Shown in pieces: positions 41,051 through 50,137 of a DNA stretch of 64,000 nucleotides (positions are counted from its first letter, which is position 1; the number at the start of each line of letters is the position of its first letter). This stretch comes from Sphingopyxis sp. RIFCSPHIGHO2_12_FULL_65_19 (GTDB lineage: Bacteria; Pseudomonadota; Alphaproteobacteria; Sphingomonadales; Sphingomonadaceae). Location: NCBI RefSeq assembly GCF_001830555.1, contig NZ_MIAM01000006.1:63685-127684 (forward strand), written 5' to 3'. The notes below the pieces were generated by a model. That model did not search any database and had not been told where the DNA came from. It saw nothing but the letters and a program-made list of their open reading frames with translations. The position numbers and the translations under genes were made by a program.

Positions 41051-41301
41051 GATTCATCCCCCCGTTTGAATCGACTGTCCCTATATTTATTTTACCTGTC
41101 GTTTTATTGCAGTCGTCAAAGACGTCCTTGTGTCCTTGAACCGCTATCGCTTTCCCGCCCCTGGCGATAGCATTGATTCGGCCGAACGACAGTCATCAAC
41201 AGATACCAAAATGGTGATTGATCGCGCCGGGCAGGCTCTTCTGCGGCGCTTGTCGACAAGAACGTCTGTGTCGCCCCCGTAAATTCTTCGGGTTTGGGGC
41301 T

Positions 41302-42033
41302 CTATTCGACGGGGTAGATCCCGTGGAGCACCGCATCGAAGTGACTCTCGATGCTCGTCGTGCAGCTACACGATCTTTCCCTCAGCGCGTCTTCGTCCTT
41401 GATGATGAACAGTCCGCGGCGCGTTGCGATCAACTCTTCGGCGCGCAGACGGCTGATGACCCGGGTGACGAAGGTGCGGCCGACGCCCAGCATTTCGGCG
41501 AGCTGCTCGTGGGTCAGCTCGATCTCGGACTTCTGGGTCCGCGCCGCCGCCGCGAGAAGCCATTTGGCCGCTCGCTGCGATATGGTGTGGGTCGCATTGC
41601 AGGCGGCGGTCTGGAACACCTGCGCCAGAAGGCAGTCGGAATAGCGCGCGAACCAGTGGCGCAGCGTGATCGAGTCGAGTTTCGCATGTTCGAGCGCCGA
41701 CGTCTTGATCCGCAGAAAGCGGCCGCTGAAACGCACCTGCGCCGTTGCAAAGGCCGGGACATGGCCGTTCGACACAATCCCGCCGATCGCCCCCTCGCTG
41801 CCGACCAGGGCCACCTCGACCGAATTTTCATCGTCGATGGCGATGCAGAAAGCCGCCATGGCAGAGTTGCACGGAAACCATGTGTGAATAACCTCGTCGC
41901 CCGCATGTTGGAGCATGTCGGGCGCGTCGAGATCGACGACGATCATATGCGGCGCGAGGCGCGCTCGATCAGCGTCGCTCAGCGTCGCGAGCAGGCCGTT
42001 GCGGCGGAGATCATCTTCGGAGGGTGTTGTCAT
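41302..42033 (-). CDS. Crp/Fnr-family transcriptional regulator
   Basis: cNMP-binding-like N-terminus and HTH LTHEQLAEMLGVGRTFVTRVISRLRAEELIATRRGLFII. Confidence 0.9.
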   Translation of the reverse strand: MTTPSEDDLRRNGLLATLSDADRARLAPHMIVVDLDAPDMLQHAGDEVIHTWFPCNSAMAAFCIAIDDENSVEVALVGSEGAIGGIVSNGHVPAFATAQVRFSGRFLRIKTSALEHAKLDSITLRHWFARYSDCLLAQVFQTAACNATHTISQRAAKWLLAAAARTQKSEIELTHEQLAEMLGVGRTFVTRVISRLRAEELIATRRGLFIIKDEDALRERSCSCTTSIESHFDAVLHGIYPVE

Positions 42034-42312
42034 GGATTCTCCGCCTAATATGAGTGAGACTTGCCTGTCTGTCCACAAGTGGACCGACATCCGCCCGGCG
42101 CTATGTTACTGACGCACATAACTTGCCAGCGATGCCGCGCCGGGTCGCCTCGCAGCCATGTTTCCGGCGGCGCTTTTTTGCCGGTCCTCGAACGAAATAG
42201 GTGACGTCCTTGCATTTTTGCTCAGATCTGCGGCGCCCTCGGGCTTCGCAGCAATCCTTCGGCCCTCTTCTGGCCGTCACCTTGTCCCTGGTTTCTGCGA
42301 AACGGTGGGCGG

Positions 42313-44922
42313 ATGACCGTTGACATGACGAAAACCCGTTCGGCCCAGGTCGACCTGACCAACTGCGATCGCGAACCGATCCAGATCCCGGGCAGTATCC
42401 AGCCGCACGGCGCGATGCTCGTCGTCGATCCCGACAGGTTCGAGTTGCTCTATGCATCCGAAAATGCGGGTGAACTGACCGGATATCGCGGCGTGATCGA
42501 GCGCGGCACGCCTCTGGCCGATATCGTCGGCGAGCAGGCGGTCCACGATATTCGCAACGCCTGCGCCAAATCCGGCGGTGGCGAGATTGCGGGCATCGAA
42601 CTCGGTCTGCGGCTCGGCCATTCGAGCGCGCCGGTCGATGTGATCGCGCATCGTCATCAGGATCGTGTGCTGATCGAGATCGAGCCTTCGCTCGATGGCG
42701 GGCGAAGCGCGAAAAAGGCGCTGGGACTGACGCACGCGCTGGTCCGCCGCCTCGGTGTCGAAACCGAAGTTGCAGGCCTGGCGCGGGCCGGCGCGCGGCT
42801 CGTCAGGACGATGCTGGGATACGACCGGGTGATGGTGTACCAGTTTCTCCACAACGGCGCCGGGCGCGTTATCGCAGAGGCCAAGCGATCCGATCACCAG
42901 AGTTTCATGGGCCAGCATTTCCCGGCGTCGGACATCCCCTATCAGGCGCGGCGCCTCTACGAACTGAATGCCATCCGGATGATCGGCGATTCCGGTTATA
43001 CGCCGGTGCCGTTACAGCCCCCGCTTGTCCCCGGCGATCCGCCCGTCGACATGTCCTTTGCACAGCTTCGCGCGGTCTCGCCGATCCATTGCGAATATCT
43101 TCAGAACATGGGCGTCCACGCGTCGATGTCGATTTCGATCCTCGTCGACGGCAAGCTGTGGGGACTCATTTCGTGCCATCATGACAGCCCGCATATCGTT
43201 CCCGTTGCGCTGCGCATCGGGGCCGAACTCTTCGGCCACTATTTCTCGCTGCAAGTCGCGGTTGCGGAGCGGCGCGCGCATGTCGTCGCCGCGGGGCTGG
43301 CGCGGAAACGGATCGACAAGATCCTGTCCGGGCTTCCGGTCGATGAGGCACTTTTGCCCGGACTTCGCGACCACCTTGACGATTTCATGGCCCTTTTCGA
43401 CTGCGATGGCGTCGGCATCTGGGCGGAGGAACGATGGGCCTCCGCCGGGCTCGCGCCCTCGCAGGACGAGGCGCTGGCGCTCGTCCGCTTTCTGGCGGGG
43501 GAGGGCGAGGGCCTTCCGCGTACCATGTCCTCGAAACTCGGCCTGTGGCATACGCAGGACTTGCACGGGGTGACCGGGCTTGACGGTTTCGGTGGGGCGG
43601 TCGCGGGCGCGCTCGCCATTCCGCTGACGCTGACCCCGCGCGATTATCTGCTGATTTTCCGCAGCGAGGAAGCCCATCGGATCGAGTGGGCCGGCGAGCC
43701 TGCCAAAATCATCCTGTCGACCCCCAATGGCAACCGGCTGACGCCGCGGGGCAGTTTCGACACATGGCGTGAGGATGTGCGGGGCCAGAGCAAGCCGTGG
43801 ACCGAAACCGACCTGTCGGGGTGCGACACGGTGCGCAGCTATTTGCGTGACCTGTTCCTGAAGCAGAATGAGGTCACGGCCGAGGAACGCGGGCGGACCG
43901 AACATCGCAGGCGCGTGCTGAACGACGAGCTGAATCATCGCGTGAAAAACATCATCACGCTGATCAAGTCGATCGCCGTCCAGACCGGCGCCCATGCCGA
44001 AACCGTCGCCGGCTATGCGGCGTCGCTGGAAGGGCGTCTGCGGGCGCTGGCCTTTGCCCATGACCAGTCGCTCAGCGCAGCGGTCGGCGGAGATCTGGCG
44101 ACATTGGTCGAGGCGGAGGCGGGCTTTCATCGCCACGGTCCCGACCTGGACCGGGTCGTCGCGGGCGGCGACCAGGTGCGGCTCGACGATCGCGCCTTTG
44201 GCGTCATGGCGCTGGTTGTCCATGAAATGATGACCAATGCCGCCAAATATGGCGCGCTGTCGGTGCCCGAGGGACGGCTGGAAATCCGCTGGTCGTGCAG
44301 CGAAACCGAGGGTTGCCGGGTAAGCTGGGTCGAGACCGATGGGCCCATTGTTTCGGCGCCGACGCGCGAGGGGTTCGGGTCGAAGCTGATCCAGACCATG
44401 ATGGTCTATGATCTGGGCGGCCGCGCCGACATATCCTATCCGCCGAGCGGGATGGTCGCGCATCTTGTCATTCCGGCAAAACATGTCGCGATCGACGACG
44501 ATGAGCGCGAGCCCGAAGCCGAAGCGCCGCGAGACAAGGTCGACGATCATTCGCTCGCGGGCATGTCGGTGCTGCTCGTCGAGGATCAGTCGCTGATCGC
44601 GCTCGACACCGAGGATATTCTTCGCCGTCTGGGCGCAAAGGAGGTCCGCCTTTCGCCCGACGCGCCGCACGCGGTTTCGACCTTGCAGTCGTTCCGGCCC
44701 GATACGGCGATCCTCGATTTCAACCTGGGTGATACGACGTCGGAGGAAGTTGCCGATCAGCTTGTCGCGATGGGCGTGCCCTTCGCCTTTGCGACCGGCT
44801 ATGGTGACAGCGTGATGATCCCCCGGCACCTGCGGTCGGTGCCCGTCGTTCGCAAACCGGCGAGCGCGGCCAGCGTGTCGGCCCAGCTTGCCGAGGCGCG
44901 TCGGATCGCGGCGCAGGGGTGA
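42313..44922 (+). CDS. bphP: bacteriophytochrome: PAS-GAF-PHY + HWE-type histidine kinase + C-terminal receiver
   Basis: LTNCDREPIQIPGSIQPHG (N-terminal Cys), MGQHFPASDIPYQARRLYELNAIRMIGD, LNDELNHRVKNIITLIKSIAVQT kinase H-box, LLVEDQSLIALDTEDILRRLG...TAILDFNLGD receiver. Confidence 0.95.
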   Translation: MTVDMTKTRSAQVDLTNCDREPIQIPGSIQPHGAMLVVDPDRFELLYASENAGELTGYRGVIERGTPLADIVGEQAVHDIRNACAKSGGGEIAGIELGLRLGHSSAPVDVIAHRHQDRVLIEIEPSLDGGRSAKKALGLTHALVRRLGVETEVAGLARAGARLVRTMLGYDRVMVYQFLHNGAGRVIAEAKRSDHQSFMGQHFPASDIPYQARRLYELNAIRMIGDSGYTPVPLQPPLVPGDPPVDMSFAQLRAVSPIHCEYLQNMGVHASMSISILVDGKLWGLISCHHDSPHIVPVALRIGAELFGHYFSLQVAVAERRAHVVAAGLARKRIDKILSGLPVDEALLPGLRDHLDDFMALFDCDGVGIWAEERWASAGLAPSQDEALALVRFLAGEGEGLPRTMSSKLGLWHTQDLHGVTGLDGFGGAVAGALAIPLTLTPRDYLLIFRSEEAHRIEWAGEPAKIILSTPNGNRLTPRGSFDTWREDVRGQSKPWTETDLSGCDTVRSYLRDLFLKQNEVTAEERGRTEHRRRVLNDELNHRVKNIITLIKSIAVQTGAHAETVAGYAASLEGRLRALAFAHDQSLSAAVGGDLATLVEAEAGFHRHGPDLDRVVAGGDQVRLDDRAFGVMALVVHEMMTNAAKYGALSVPEGRLEIRWSCSETEGCRVSWVETDGPIVSAPTREGFGSKLIQTMMVYDLGGRADISYPPSGMVAHLVIPAKHVAIDDDEREPEAEAPRDKVDDHSLAGMSVLLVEDQSLIALDTEDILRRLGAKEVRLSPDAPHAVSTLQSFRPDTAILDFNLGDTTSEEVADQLVAMGVPFAFATGYGDSVMIPRHLRSVPVVRKPASAASVSAQLAEARRIAAQG

Positions 44923-45518
44923 TGGCAAGGAATCCGTCGCGCGCCGTGCTTCGCGCCGCAACCGCCGATTGTCACCGGCGCGTCGATGCCATCTATTCGG
45001 CGGCGGTGCTGGGCGATCGCGGGTCTTATGGCGATTTTCTGCGGGCCCAGGCGGCGGCGCATCTGCCCGCCGAACGGGCGCTTGATCGAGCCGGTATCGC
45101 GACGCTGCTGGACGATTGGCCGGCGCGGATGCGCGGTTCGCTGCTGGTGCGGGATCTGTCCGACCTGGGCCTTCCCGTTCCCGCACCGATCGGCGGGCTG
45201 GATATCGCGACGCGCGCCGAAATGTTGGGCGCGCTCTATGTCCTGGAAGGCTCGCGCCTTGGCGGGGCGATGTTGAAACGGGCGGTGCCGCCTCATTTCC
45301 CCGCGCGATTTCTGGGCGGCGGCGGTGCCGGTTCGTGGCAGTCGCTGCTCGCGCTGCTCGACCGGGCGCTCGACACGGCCGCGCGGCAGGGCGAAGCGAT
45401 CGACGCCGCCCGCCGCGCGTTCGCGCTGTTCGAGGATGGCGGCCGCCGCTTTCTGAACTTGGCATCCGATCGCCGGGCGCGGGTCGCCCATATGACGGAC
45501 GCGCCGCCCGTCATTTGA
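44922..45518 (+). CDS. bphO: biliverdin-producing heme oxygenase
   Basis: LRAATADCHRRVDAIYSAAVLGDRGSYGDFLRAQAAAHLP, GALYVLEGSRLGGAML; start abuts the bphP stop. Confidence 0.88.
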   Translation: MARNPSRAVLRAATADCHRRVDAIYSAAVLGDRGSYGDFLRAQAAAHLPAERALDRAGIATLLDDWPARMRGSLLVRDLSDLGLPVPAPIGGLDIATRAEMLGALYVLEGSRLGGAMLKRAVPPHFPARFLGGGGAGSWQSLLALLDRALDTAARQGEAIDAARRAFALFEDGGRRFLNLASDRRARVAHMTDAPPVI

Positions 45519-45810
45519 ATTCAAAAAGGGTCGGTTCGTCCTGCACCGGCGCGTCGATCACGAGCAGGCCGAGGTGCATCGCCTGGGTTATCAGGTGCGC
45601 ACGGTTTCGCGCGTTCAGTTTCAGACGGACATTTTCGATATGCCGTTCCACTGTTCGCGGCGCGATATTGATTTCGAGCGCGATCTGCTTGGCCGACCAC
45701 CCGACGGCCACCAGCTCCAGGATTTGGTGTTCGCGAAAAGTTAGATGCGGTTCAATATTCAAGGCGTTTCGATGCACGGCGCAATCCCCTGACACCCAAG
45801 GCGTGGACAA
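45511..45810 (-). CDS. orphan LuxR-type HTH protein (99 aa, no sensor domain)
   Basis: LTFREHQILELVAVGWSAKQIALEINIAPRTVERHIENVRLKLNARNRAHLITQAMHLGLL. Confidence 0.85.
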   Translation of the reverse strand: MSTPWVSGDCAVHRNALNIEPHLTFREHQILELVAVGWSAKQIALEINIAPRTVERHIENVRLKLNARNRAHLITQAMHLGLLVIDAPVQDEPTLFEFK

Positions 45811-46093
45811 TTGGCGACCGACGAGCAGCTTTAACGCGCGGCAATGCCGCTACCCCACCTGCTCTATTTGCATAATATCCCTTTGCGACCTGTTTAGCAA
45901 TTAACTCGGCTTGCCCGCAAATTTAGCGACACTGTTGATGTCAATTCAGCTACAGACCTGAAATCAAATATAATATCGCAGGTGGATCCTAAGGAATAAT
46001 ACCTAGTATTTTTGCTATGTTAATAGGCCACGCGAATTCCTACGTCTTTCTTCGGATGGATTCACGATGCCCAAAGGCACATGAGACTCACAA

Positions 46094-46810
46094 ATGGGGT
46101 CGCCGCAATACCAATTCAGTTGGAGAAGTGGCGTGCAAGGTCTGGCAAAATTTCACCGCGGGGGCATTCCCCAGGACACCATCCTAAAGTTTCGCAAAGG
46201 AGAGATCATATTCTCTCAGGGCGACCCCGGCGATTGCTGGTTCGAGGTCGTGTCGGGCACCGTCCGCACCTGTCACTTCCATCTCGACGGGCATCGCCAG
46301 CTGACGGGATTCTATTATCAGGGCGATGTTTTCGGCGTCGGATATGGCAATCGCGATGCGGCGGCGGAGGCGGTGACCAACACCATCCTGGCTCGCCGCC
46401 CGGTCTCCAACGACGACCCCGAAACATCGGGGCAGAGCCGCGCGCTCGAACGCGCGCTCGACAGTGCGAACCAGTGCATCTTTCTGCTCGGCCGCCGCAA
46501 TGCCAATGAACGGGTCGCCGCATTCCTGCTAATCGCGGCCAAGCGATCGTCGGCGCTGGGCAGCATCCCGCTGCCGATGACGCGCAGCGACATCGCCGAC
46601 CATCTGGGACTGACGATCCATACCGTCAGCCGCACGATTTCGGGATTTGTCCGTCAGGGCCTGATCGAACTCGAAGGCCCGCAACGGTGCCGCCTCATCG
46701 ACGTCGAGGGACTCCGCGCCATCGCGGGCGAAGAGATTGGCGCCGCGATCGATACGCTTGCGGTCATGCGCCAGCGCGACGTGGCGGGCGCGCAAGGAGC
46801 CGGGCTATGA
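46094..46810 (+). CDS. Crp/Fnr (FixK-like) transcriptional regulator
   Basis: ILKFRKGEIIFSQGDPGDCWFEVVSGTVRTC; HTH MTRSDIADHLGLTIHTVSRTISGFVRQGLIEL. Confidence 0.92.
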   Translation: MGSPQYQFSWRSGVQGLAKFHRGGIPQDTILKFRKGEIIFSQGDPGDCWFEVVSGTVRTCHFHLDGHRQLTGFYYQGDVFGVGYGNRDAAAEAVTNTILARRPVSNDDPETSGQSRALERALDSANQCIFLLGRRNANERVAAFLLIAAKRSSALGSIPLPMTRSDIADHLGLTIHTVSRTISGFVRQGLIELEGPQRCRLIDVEGLRAIAGEEIGAAIDTLAVMRQRDVAGAQGAGL

Positions 46811-48243
46811 CCATGTTCGCATCCCCACCCGCGCTGCGTCACATGGGCGTCGCCGCCGCGGGCCTGTCGGTCATTTTCGTCGTGCCGTCGGCGAACGCAC
46901 AACAAGGCGTCGCGCTGGAATGCCTGTGCGAGGCGCTGCCCTTTCTCGACGTGGCGACGACGTGGAAGGCCGTGGCGGCAGGACAGGGCAGCATCCCCGA
47001 AGGCCAGCCTGCCGCGGGCGCCGAAAGCGAGATCGAGGCCCAGCGCCGCGTCATCGCCGAACAGCGCGCGCTGATCGACCAGCAGAATGTCATGCTCGCC
47101 GAACAACGACAGCAAATCGCGCAGATGCAGCAACAATTGGCGACGCAGCAGGTCCAGGTCGACCGGCTGACATCCTATGCGCTCGCCGACCGGCCGCTCG
47201 ACCAGCTCCGCGGCGCCGGCATGGGGCAGGGCAGCTTCCCCGGCCCGACGCTTCCCGGTCCCGGCAGCGATGCGGTGGCGCTGCCCGACGCCCCGGTGGG
47301 CGAAGCGCCGCCGCCGACCGAGTCGCCCGAACAGCGCATCGCCGCCGTTCCGGAAGGGCAGGGCGTGCTGACGCGCGCCGGGCAGCTGTTTTTTGAACCA
47401 TCGTTTGAATATACGCGGTCTTCGACCAACCGGCTGGTCTTCCGCGGGATCGAGCTGATCCCCGGCATCCAGATCGGGCTGATCGAGGCGACCGATGCCG
47501 ACCGCGATACGCTGGTCGGCACGGGTTCGCTGCGCTACGGCCTTTCGGACCGGCTCGAGGTCGAGGTGCGCGTCCCCTATCTTTATCGCAACGACCGCAT
47601 CGAAGTGGTGCAGCAGCGCGACGAAGGCATCGTGCGGTCGATCAAGCTGCGCGAGGACGGGATCGGCGATGCCGAGCTGTCGCTGCGTTATCAGTTCAAC
47701 CGGCCGGTCGGGCAAAAGCCGATCTTCGTCGGCTCGCTGCGCGTCAAATCGGACACCGGCAAGGGACCGTTCGACATCGGTTATGACGAGTTCGGCGTGG
47801 CGACGGGGCTGGCGACCGGATCGGGCTTCTGGGCGGTGCAGCCCGGCCTCAACTTCCTGATGCCGTCGGACCCCGCGGTGATCTATGGCGGCGTCGCTTA
47901 TCTGTACCATATCCCGCGCGACGTGAACAAACTGGTCGGCGACGTGATGATCGGGCGTGTCGATCCGGGCGACGCGGTCAGCGCCAACATCGGGTTCGGA
48001 TTTGCGCTCAACCCGCGCTTTTCCTTCTCGCTCGGCTATCGCCACAACTATATTTTCCCGACCCGGTCCGAGATCGGCGATACGATCCAGAAATCCAACT
48101 ATCTGCACGTCGGGTCGCTCAATTTCGGGATGTCCTATCGCCTGACCGAGCGCGATGTGCTGAACCTCGGCTTTGAGATCGGGGTGACCGAGGATGCGCC
48201 GGACGTGTCGATCACCCTGCGTATGCCGTTCGGCGGCAAATAG
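46807..48243 (+). CDS. outer-membrane beta-barrel protein with N-terminal coiled-coil (FapF-like candidate; annotation pipelines may call it 'transporter')
   Basis: Signal peptide ending SANAQ; heptad region EIEAQRRVIAEQRALIDQQNVMLAEQRQQIAQMQQQLATQQVQVDRL; alternating amphipathic strands (LEVEVRVPYLYRNDRIEVV, AELSLRYQFNRP...) to C-terminal MPFGGK; ATGA overlap with crp. Confidence 0.75.
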   Translation: MTMFASPPALRHMGVAAAGLSVIFVVPSANAQQGVALECLCEALPFLDVATTWKAVAAGQGSIPEGQPAAGAESEIEAQRRVIAEQRALIDQQNVMLAEQRQQIAQMQQQLATQQVQVDRLTSYALADRPLDQLRGAGMGQGSFPGPTLPGPGSDAVALPDAPVGEAPPPTESPEQRIAAVPEGQGVLTRAGQLFFEPSFEYTRSSTNRLVFRGIELIPGIQIGLIEATDADRDTLVGTGSLRYGLSDRLEVEVRVPYLYRNDRIEVVQQRDEGIVRSIKLREDGIGDAELSLRYQFNRPVGQKPIFVGSLRVKSDTGKGPFDIGYDEFGVATGLATGSGFWAVQPGLNFLMPSDPAVIYGGVAYLYHIPRDVNKLVGDVMIGRVDPGDAVSANIGFGFALNPRFSFSLGYRHNYIFPTRSEIGDTIQKSNYLHVGSLNFGMSYRLTERDVLNLGFEIGVTEDAPDVSITLRMPFGGK

Positions 48244-48252
48244 ACCCGCGAT

Positions 48253-48280
48253 AACAAAAAGAGCCCCGCCGAAGCGGGGC
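48253..48280 (-). terminator. intrinsic terminator for the minus-strand operon (48321-50650)
   Basis: Minus strand reads GCCCCGC-TTCG-GCGGGGC followed by TCTTTTTGTT; a second hairpin CCCCGT-CGCA-ACGGGG lies at 48293-48308. Confidence 0.8.
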
Positions 48281-48320
48281 CAGATGGACCGTCCCCGTCG
48301 CAACGGGGGCGGGGGGTCGT

Positions 48321-48899
48321 TCAGTTGCCGATCGCGCCGACCGTCTGCGCGCCCATCACGGCGCCGATCGCGTCGCTCATCCGGGTCGTCGCCAGCGCAT
48401 CGCGGAAGCCTTCATATCCGCTGATGTCCAGCACCGCATCGACCTGCTGGTTCAGCGAGACGTTGCTTGCGGTGTTGATCAGCACATTCTGGATCGAGTC
48501 GGTGCTCTGGATCAGCGCGGTCTGTCCGTTGTTGGCAAGGAACACCGATTCATCGCCGACGCGCATGGTGATGCCGCCGCTCGTCAATATGCCGCCCTGG
48601 ATCTGCGCGGCGTCGACGGCGGTCAGCGCGGGCGAGACGAACCGTTCGATCGTCGATCCGTGCGGCGTCCAGCTGACGATGGTGCGCAGCGCGAGCTCGT
48701 CGTTCACAAAGCTGCGGATGTCGGCGCCGAACGCGATCACCATTCCCTGAAAGGCAAAGCCGCCGCGCTGCTCGTCCAGCACCTCGTCGGACACCACCGC
48801 CGCGCTGGCGAGCGGGTCGACGGTCGCAGGCTCGCCGGCGGCGAGCAGGGCTGGCGCGATGGCGACCAGGAGGAGGCGTCTGGGCAGGGGCATTCTCAT
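48321..48899 (-). CDS. exported protein with double-glycine motif (candidate C39 substrate)
   Basis: Signal-like MRMPLPRRLLLVAIAPALLAAG; VSDEVLDEQRGG at aa 36-47; shares an N-x-L-I-N-T-x-x-x-V-S motif with 49637-50053. Confidence 0.78.
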   Translation of the reverse strand: MRMPLPRRLLLVAIAPALLAAGEPATVDPLASAAVVSDEVLDEQRGGFAFQGMVIAFGADIRSFVNDELALRTIVSWTPHGSTIERFVSPALTAVDAAQIQGGILTSGGITMRVGDESVFLANNGQTALIQSTDSIQNVLINTASNVSLNQQVDAVLDISGYEGFRDALATTRMSDAIGAVMGAQTVGAIGN

Positions 48900-49630
48900 T
48901 GTACGGTTCCTACGCGGACATCGAGCAGGACCTGCGGTGTCAGCTGATATTGCGGGGGGAGGTTGGTCGTCAGATCACCGACCGAGACGTGGAGCGAGCC
49001 GTCCTTTTCGAGCGGCGCTTGCGACCAGGGACCCCAGTCGCCGGCCAGGTTGAACGCCGGGCGTTTCTGGCCGCCGCCCACGATTGCCAGCGCGATGCCG
49101 TTCCAATGCTTGTCGAAATCCTCGAGCGAATATTCGTTGAGCCCGAGCACCGAATCGCCGGTGAGGACGCGGTCGCCCCGCACCCCCTTGATCACCACGA
49201 AATGTTTGAAGCCTTTGAGATCCATCAGCACGACCGTCGGACGTTTGACCTGCTTCAGCTGCTCCGTGGTCAACCGGAACCCCTCCGCGCGGTAGCCGCG
49301 CGAAGCGAGATAGGTTTTCATGTCGAGCATGGAGAAGCCGACCTTGCGGATTTCTTCACGATCGCCCTTTTCCCACATGGCGCGAAAGGGCATCGATTCC
49401 GACGTCGGCGCATCATAATGATAGGTGAGAAGCGTCGCGAGCGCGGCCGAACCGCAGCTGAAGTCATAACGCTGCCGGATGACCGATCGAAACGGAATGT
49501 CCCACCAGGTCATCACGTTCAACTGATAGCTGCCGCCGGTTTCGGGTCCGGTCAGCCGGACCTCGGCAGCCGCGGGCGCGGCGGCGAGTGCGCACAGGGC
49601 GCCCGCAATCAAGGCTCGCATAGCCCGCAT
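48896..49630 (-). CDS. stand-alone periplasmic C39 family peptidase (FapD-like candidate)
   Basis: Signal MRAMRALIAGALCALAAAPAAAEV; RQRYDFSCGSAALATLLTYHY (catalytic Cys), FKHFVVIKGVRGDRVLTGDSVLG (His/Asp region); no ABC-transporter domains. Confidence 0.87.
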   Translation of the reverse strand: MRAMRALIAGALCALAAAPAAAEVRLTGPETGGSYQLNVMTWWDIPFRSVIRQRYDFSCGSAALATLLTYHYDAPTSESMPFRAMWEKGDREEIRKVGFSMLDMKTYLASRGYRAEGFRLTTEQLKQVKRPTVVLMDLKGFKHFVVIKGVRGDRVLTGDSVLGLNEYSLEDFDKHWNGIALAIVGGGQKRPAFNLAGDWGPWSQAPLEKDGSLHVSVGDLTTNLPPQYQLTPQVLLDVRVGTVQ

Positions 49631-49636
49631 GGCGGC

Positions 49637-50053
49637 TCAGTCGCCGAGGTTGATCGTCAGGTTCATGCCGCTCTGGGCACTGACCTGCGCGCCGGTGTTG
49701 ATCAGCAGGTTGCCGACACCGTTAAAATTGGACAGGGCGAAATCGCTGAGCGTCACCGCGCCGGCGGTATAGTCGCCCTTGAGCACGTTGCCGCTGACGA
49801 TGGACTCCATCGTCTGATTGGTGATGACCAGCGACTGGCCGCCACGCTGCGTGTCGAGTTCGCTGTCGGCCAGCATCGGCGATTTGCGCTCTGCACGCAC
49901 CGTAATGGAGGGGGCGGCGGCATCGACGGGGATGGCATAGGACAGCATGGGGCTGGGAACAGACACCGCGCTGTCCGGCGGGGCCAGTTGCGCGACGGCG
50001 GGGGTGGACAAGCTTGCCAGGATCAGCAGAGCCGGAAGCATTGCGGGTTTCAT
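49637..50053 (-). CDS. exported protein with double-glycine motif (candidate C39 substrate)
   Basis: Signal MKPAMLPALLILASLSTPAVAQ; LADSELDTQRGG at aa 61-72; C-terminal GNLLINTGAQVSAQSGMNLTINLGD. Confidence 0.78.
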   Translation of the reverse strand: MKPAMLPALLILASLSTPAVAQLAPPDSAVSVPSPMLSYAIPVDAAAPSITVRAERKSPMLADSELDTQRGGQSLVITNQTMESIVSGNVLKGDYTAGAVTLSDFALSNFNGVGNLLINTGAQVSAQSGMNLTINLGD

Positions 50054-50137
50054 GACAGGAATACTCCTGAAAACATCAAAAAAGGTGATGGCCGACGCCC
50101 TGGGGGGCAGGCGCGCCGGCCATCCGGGGGGACGTGG

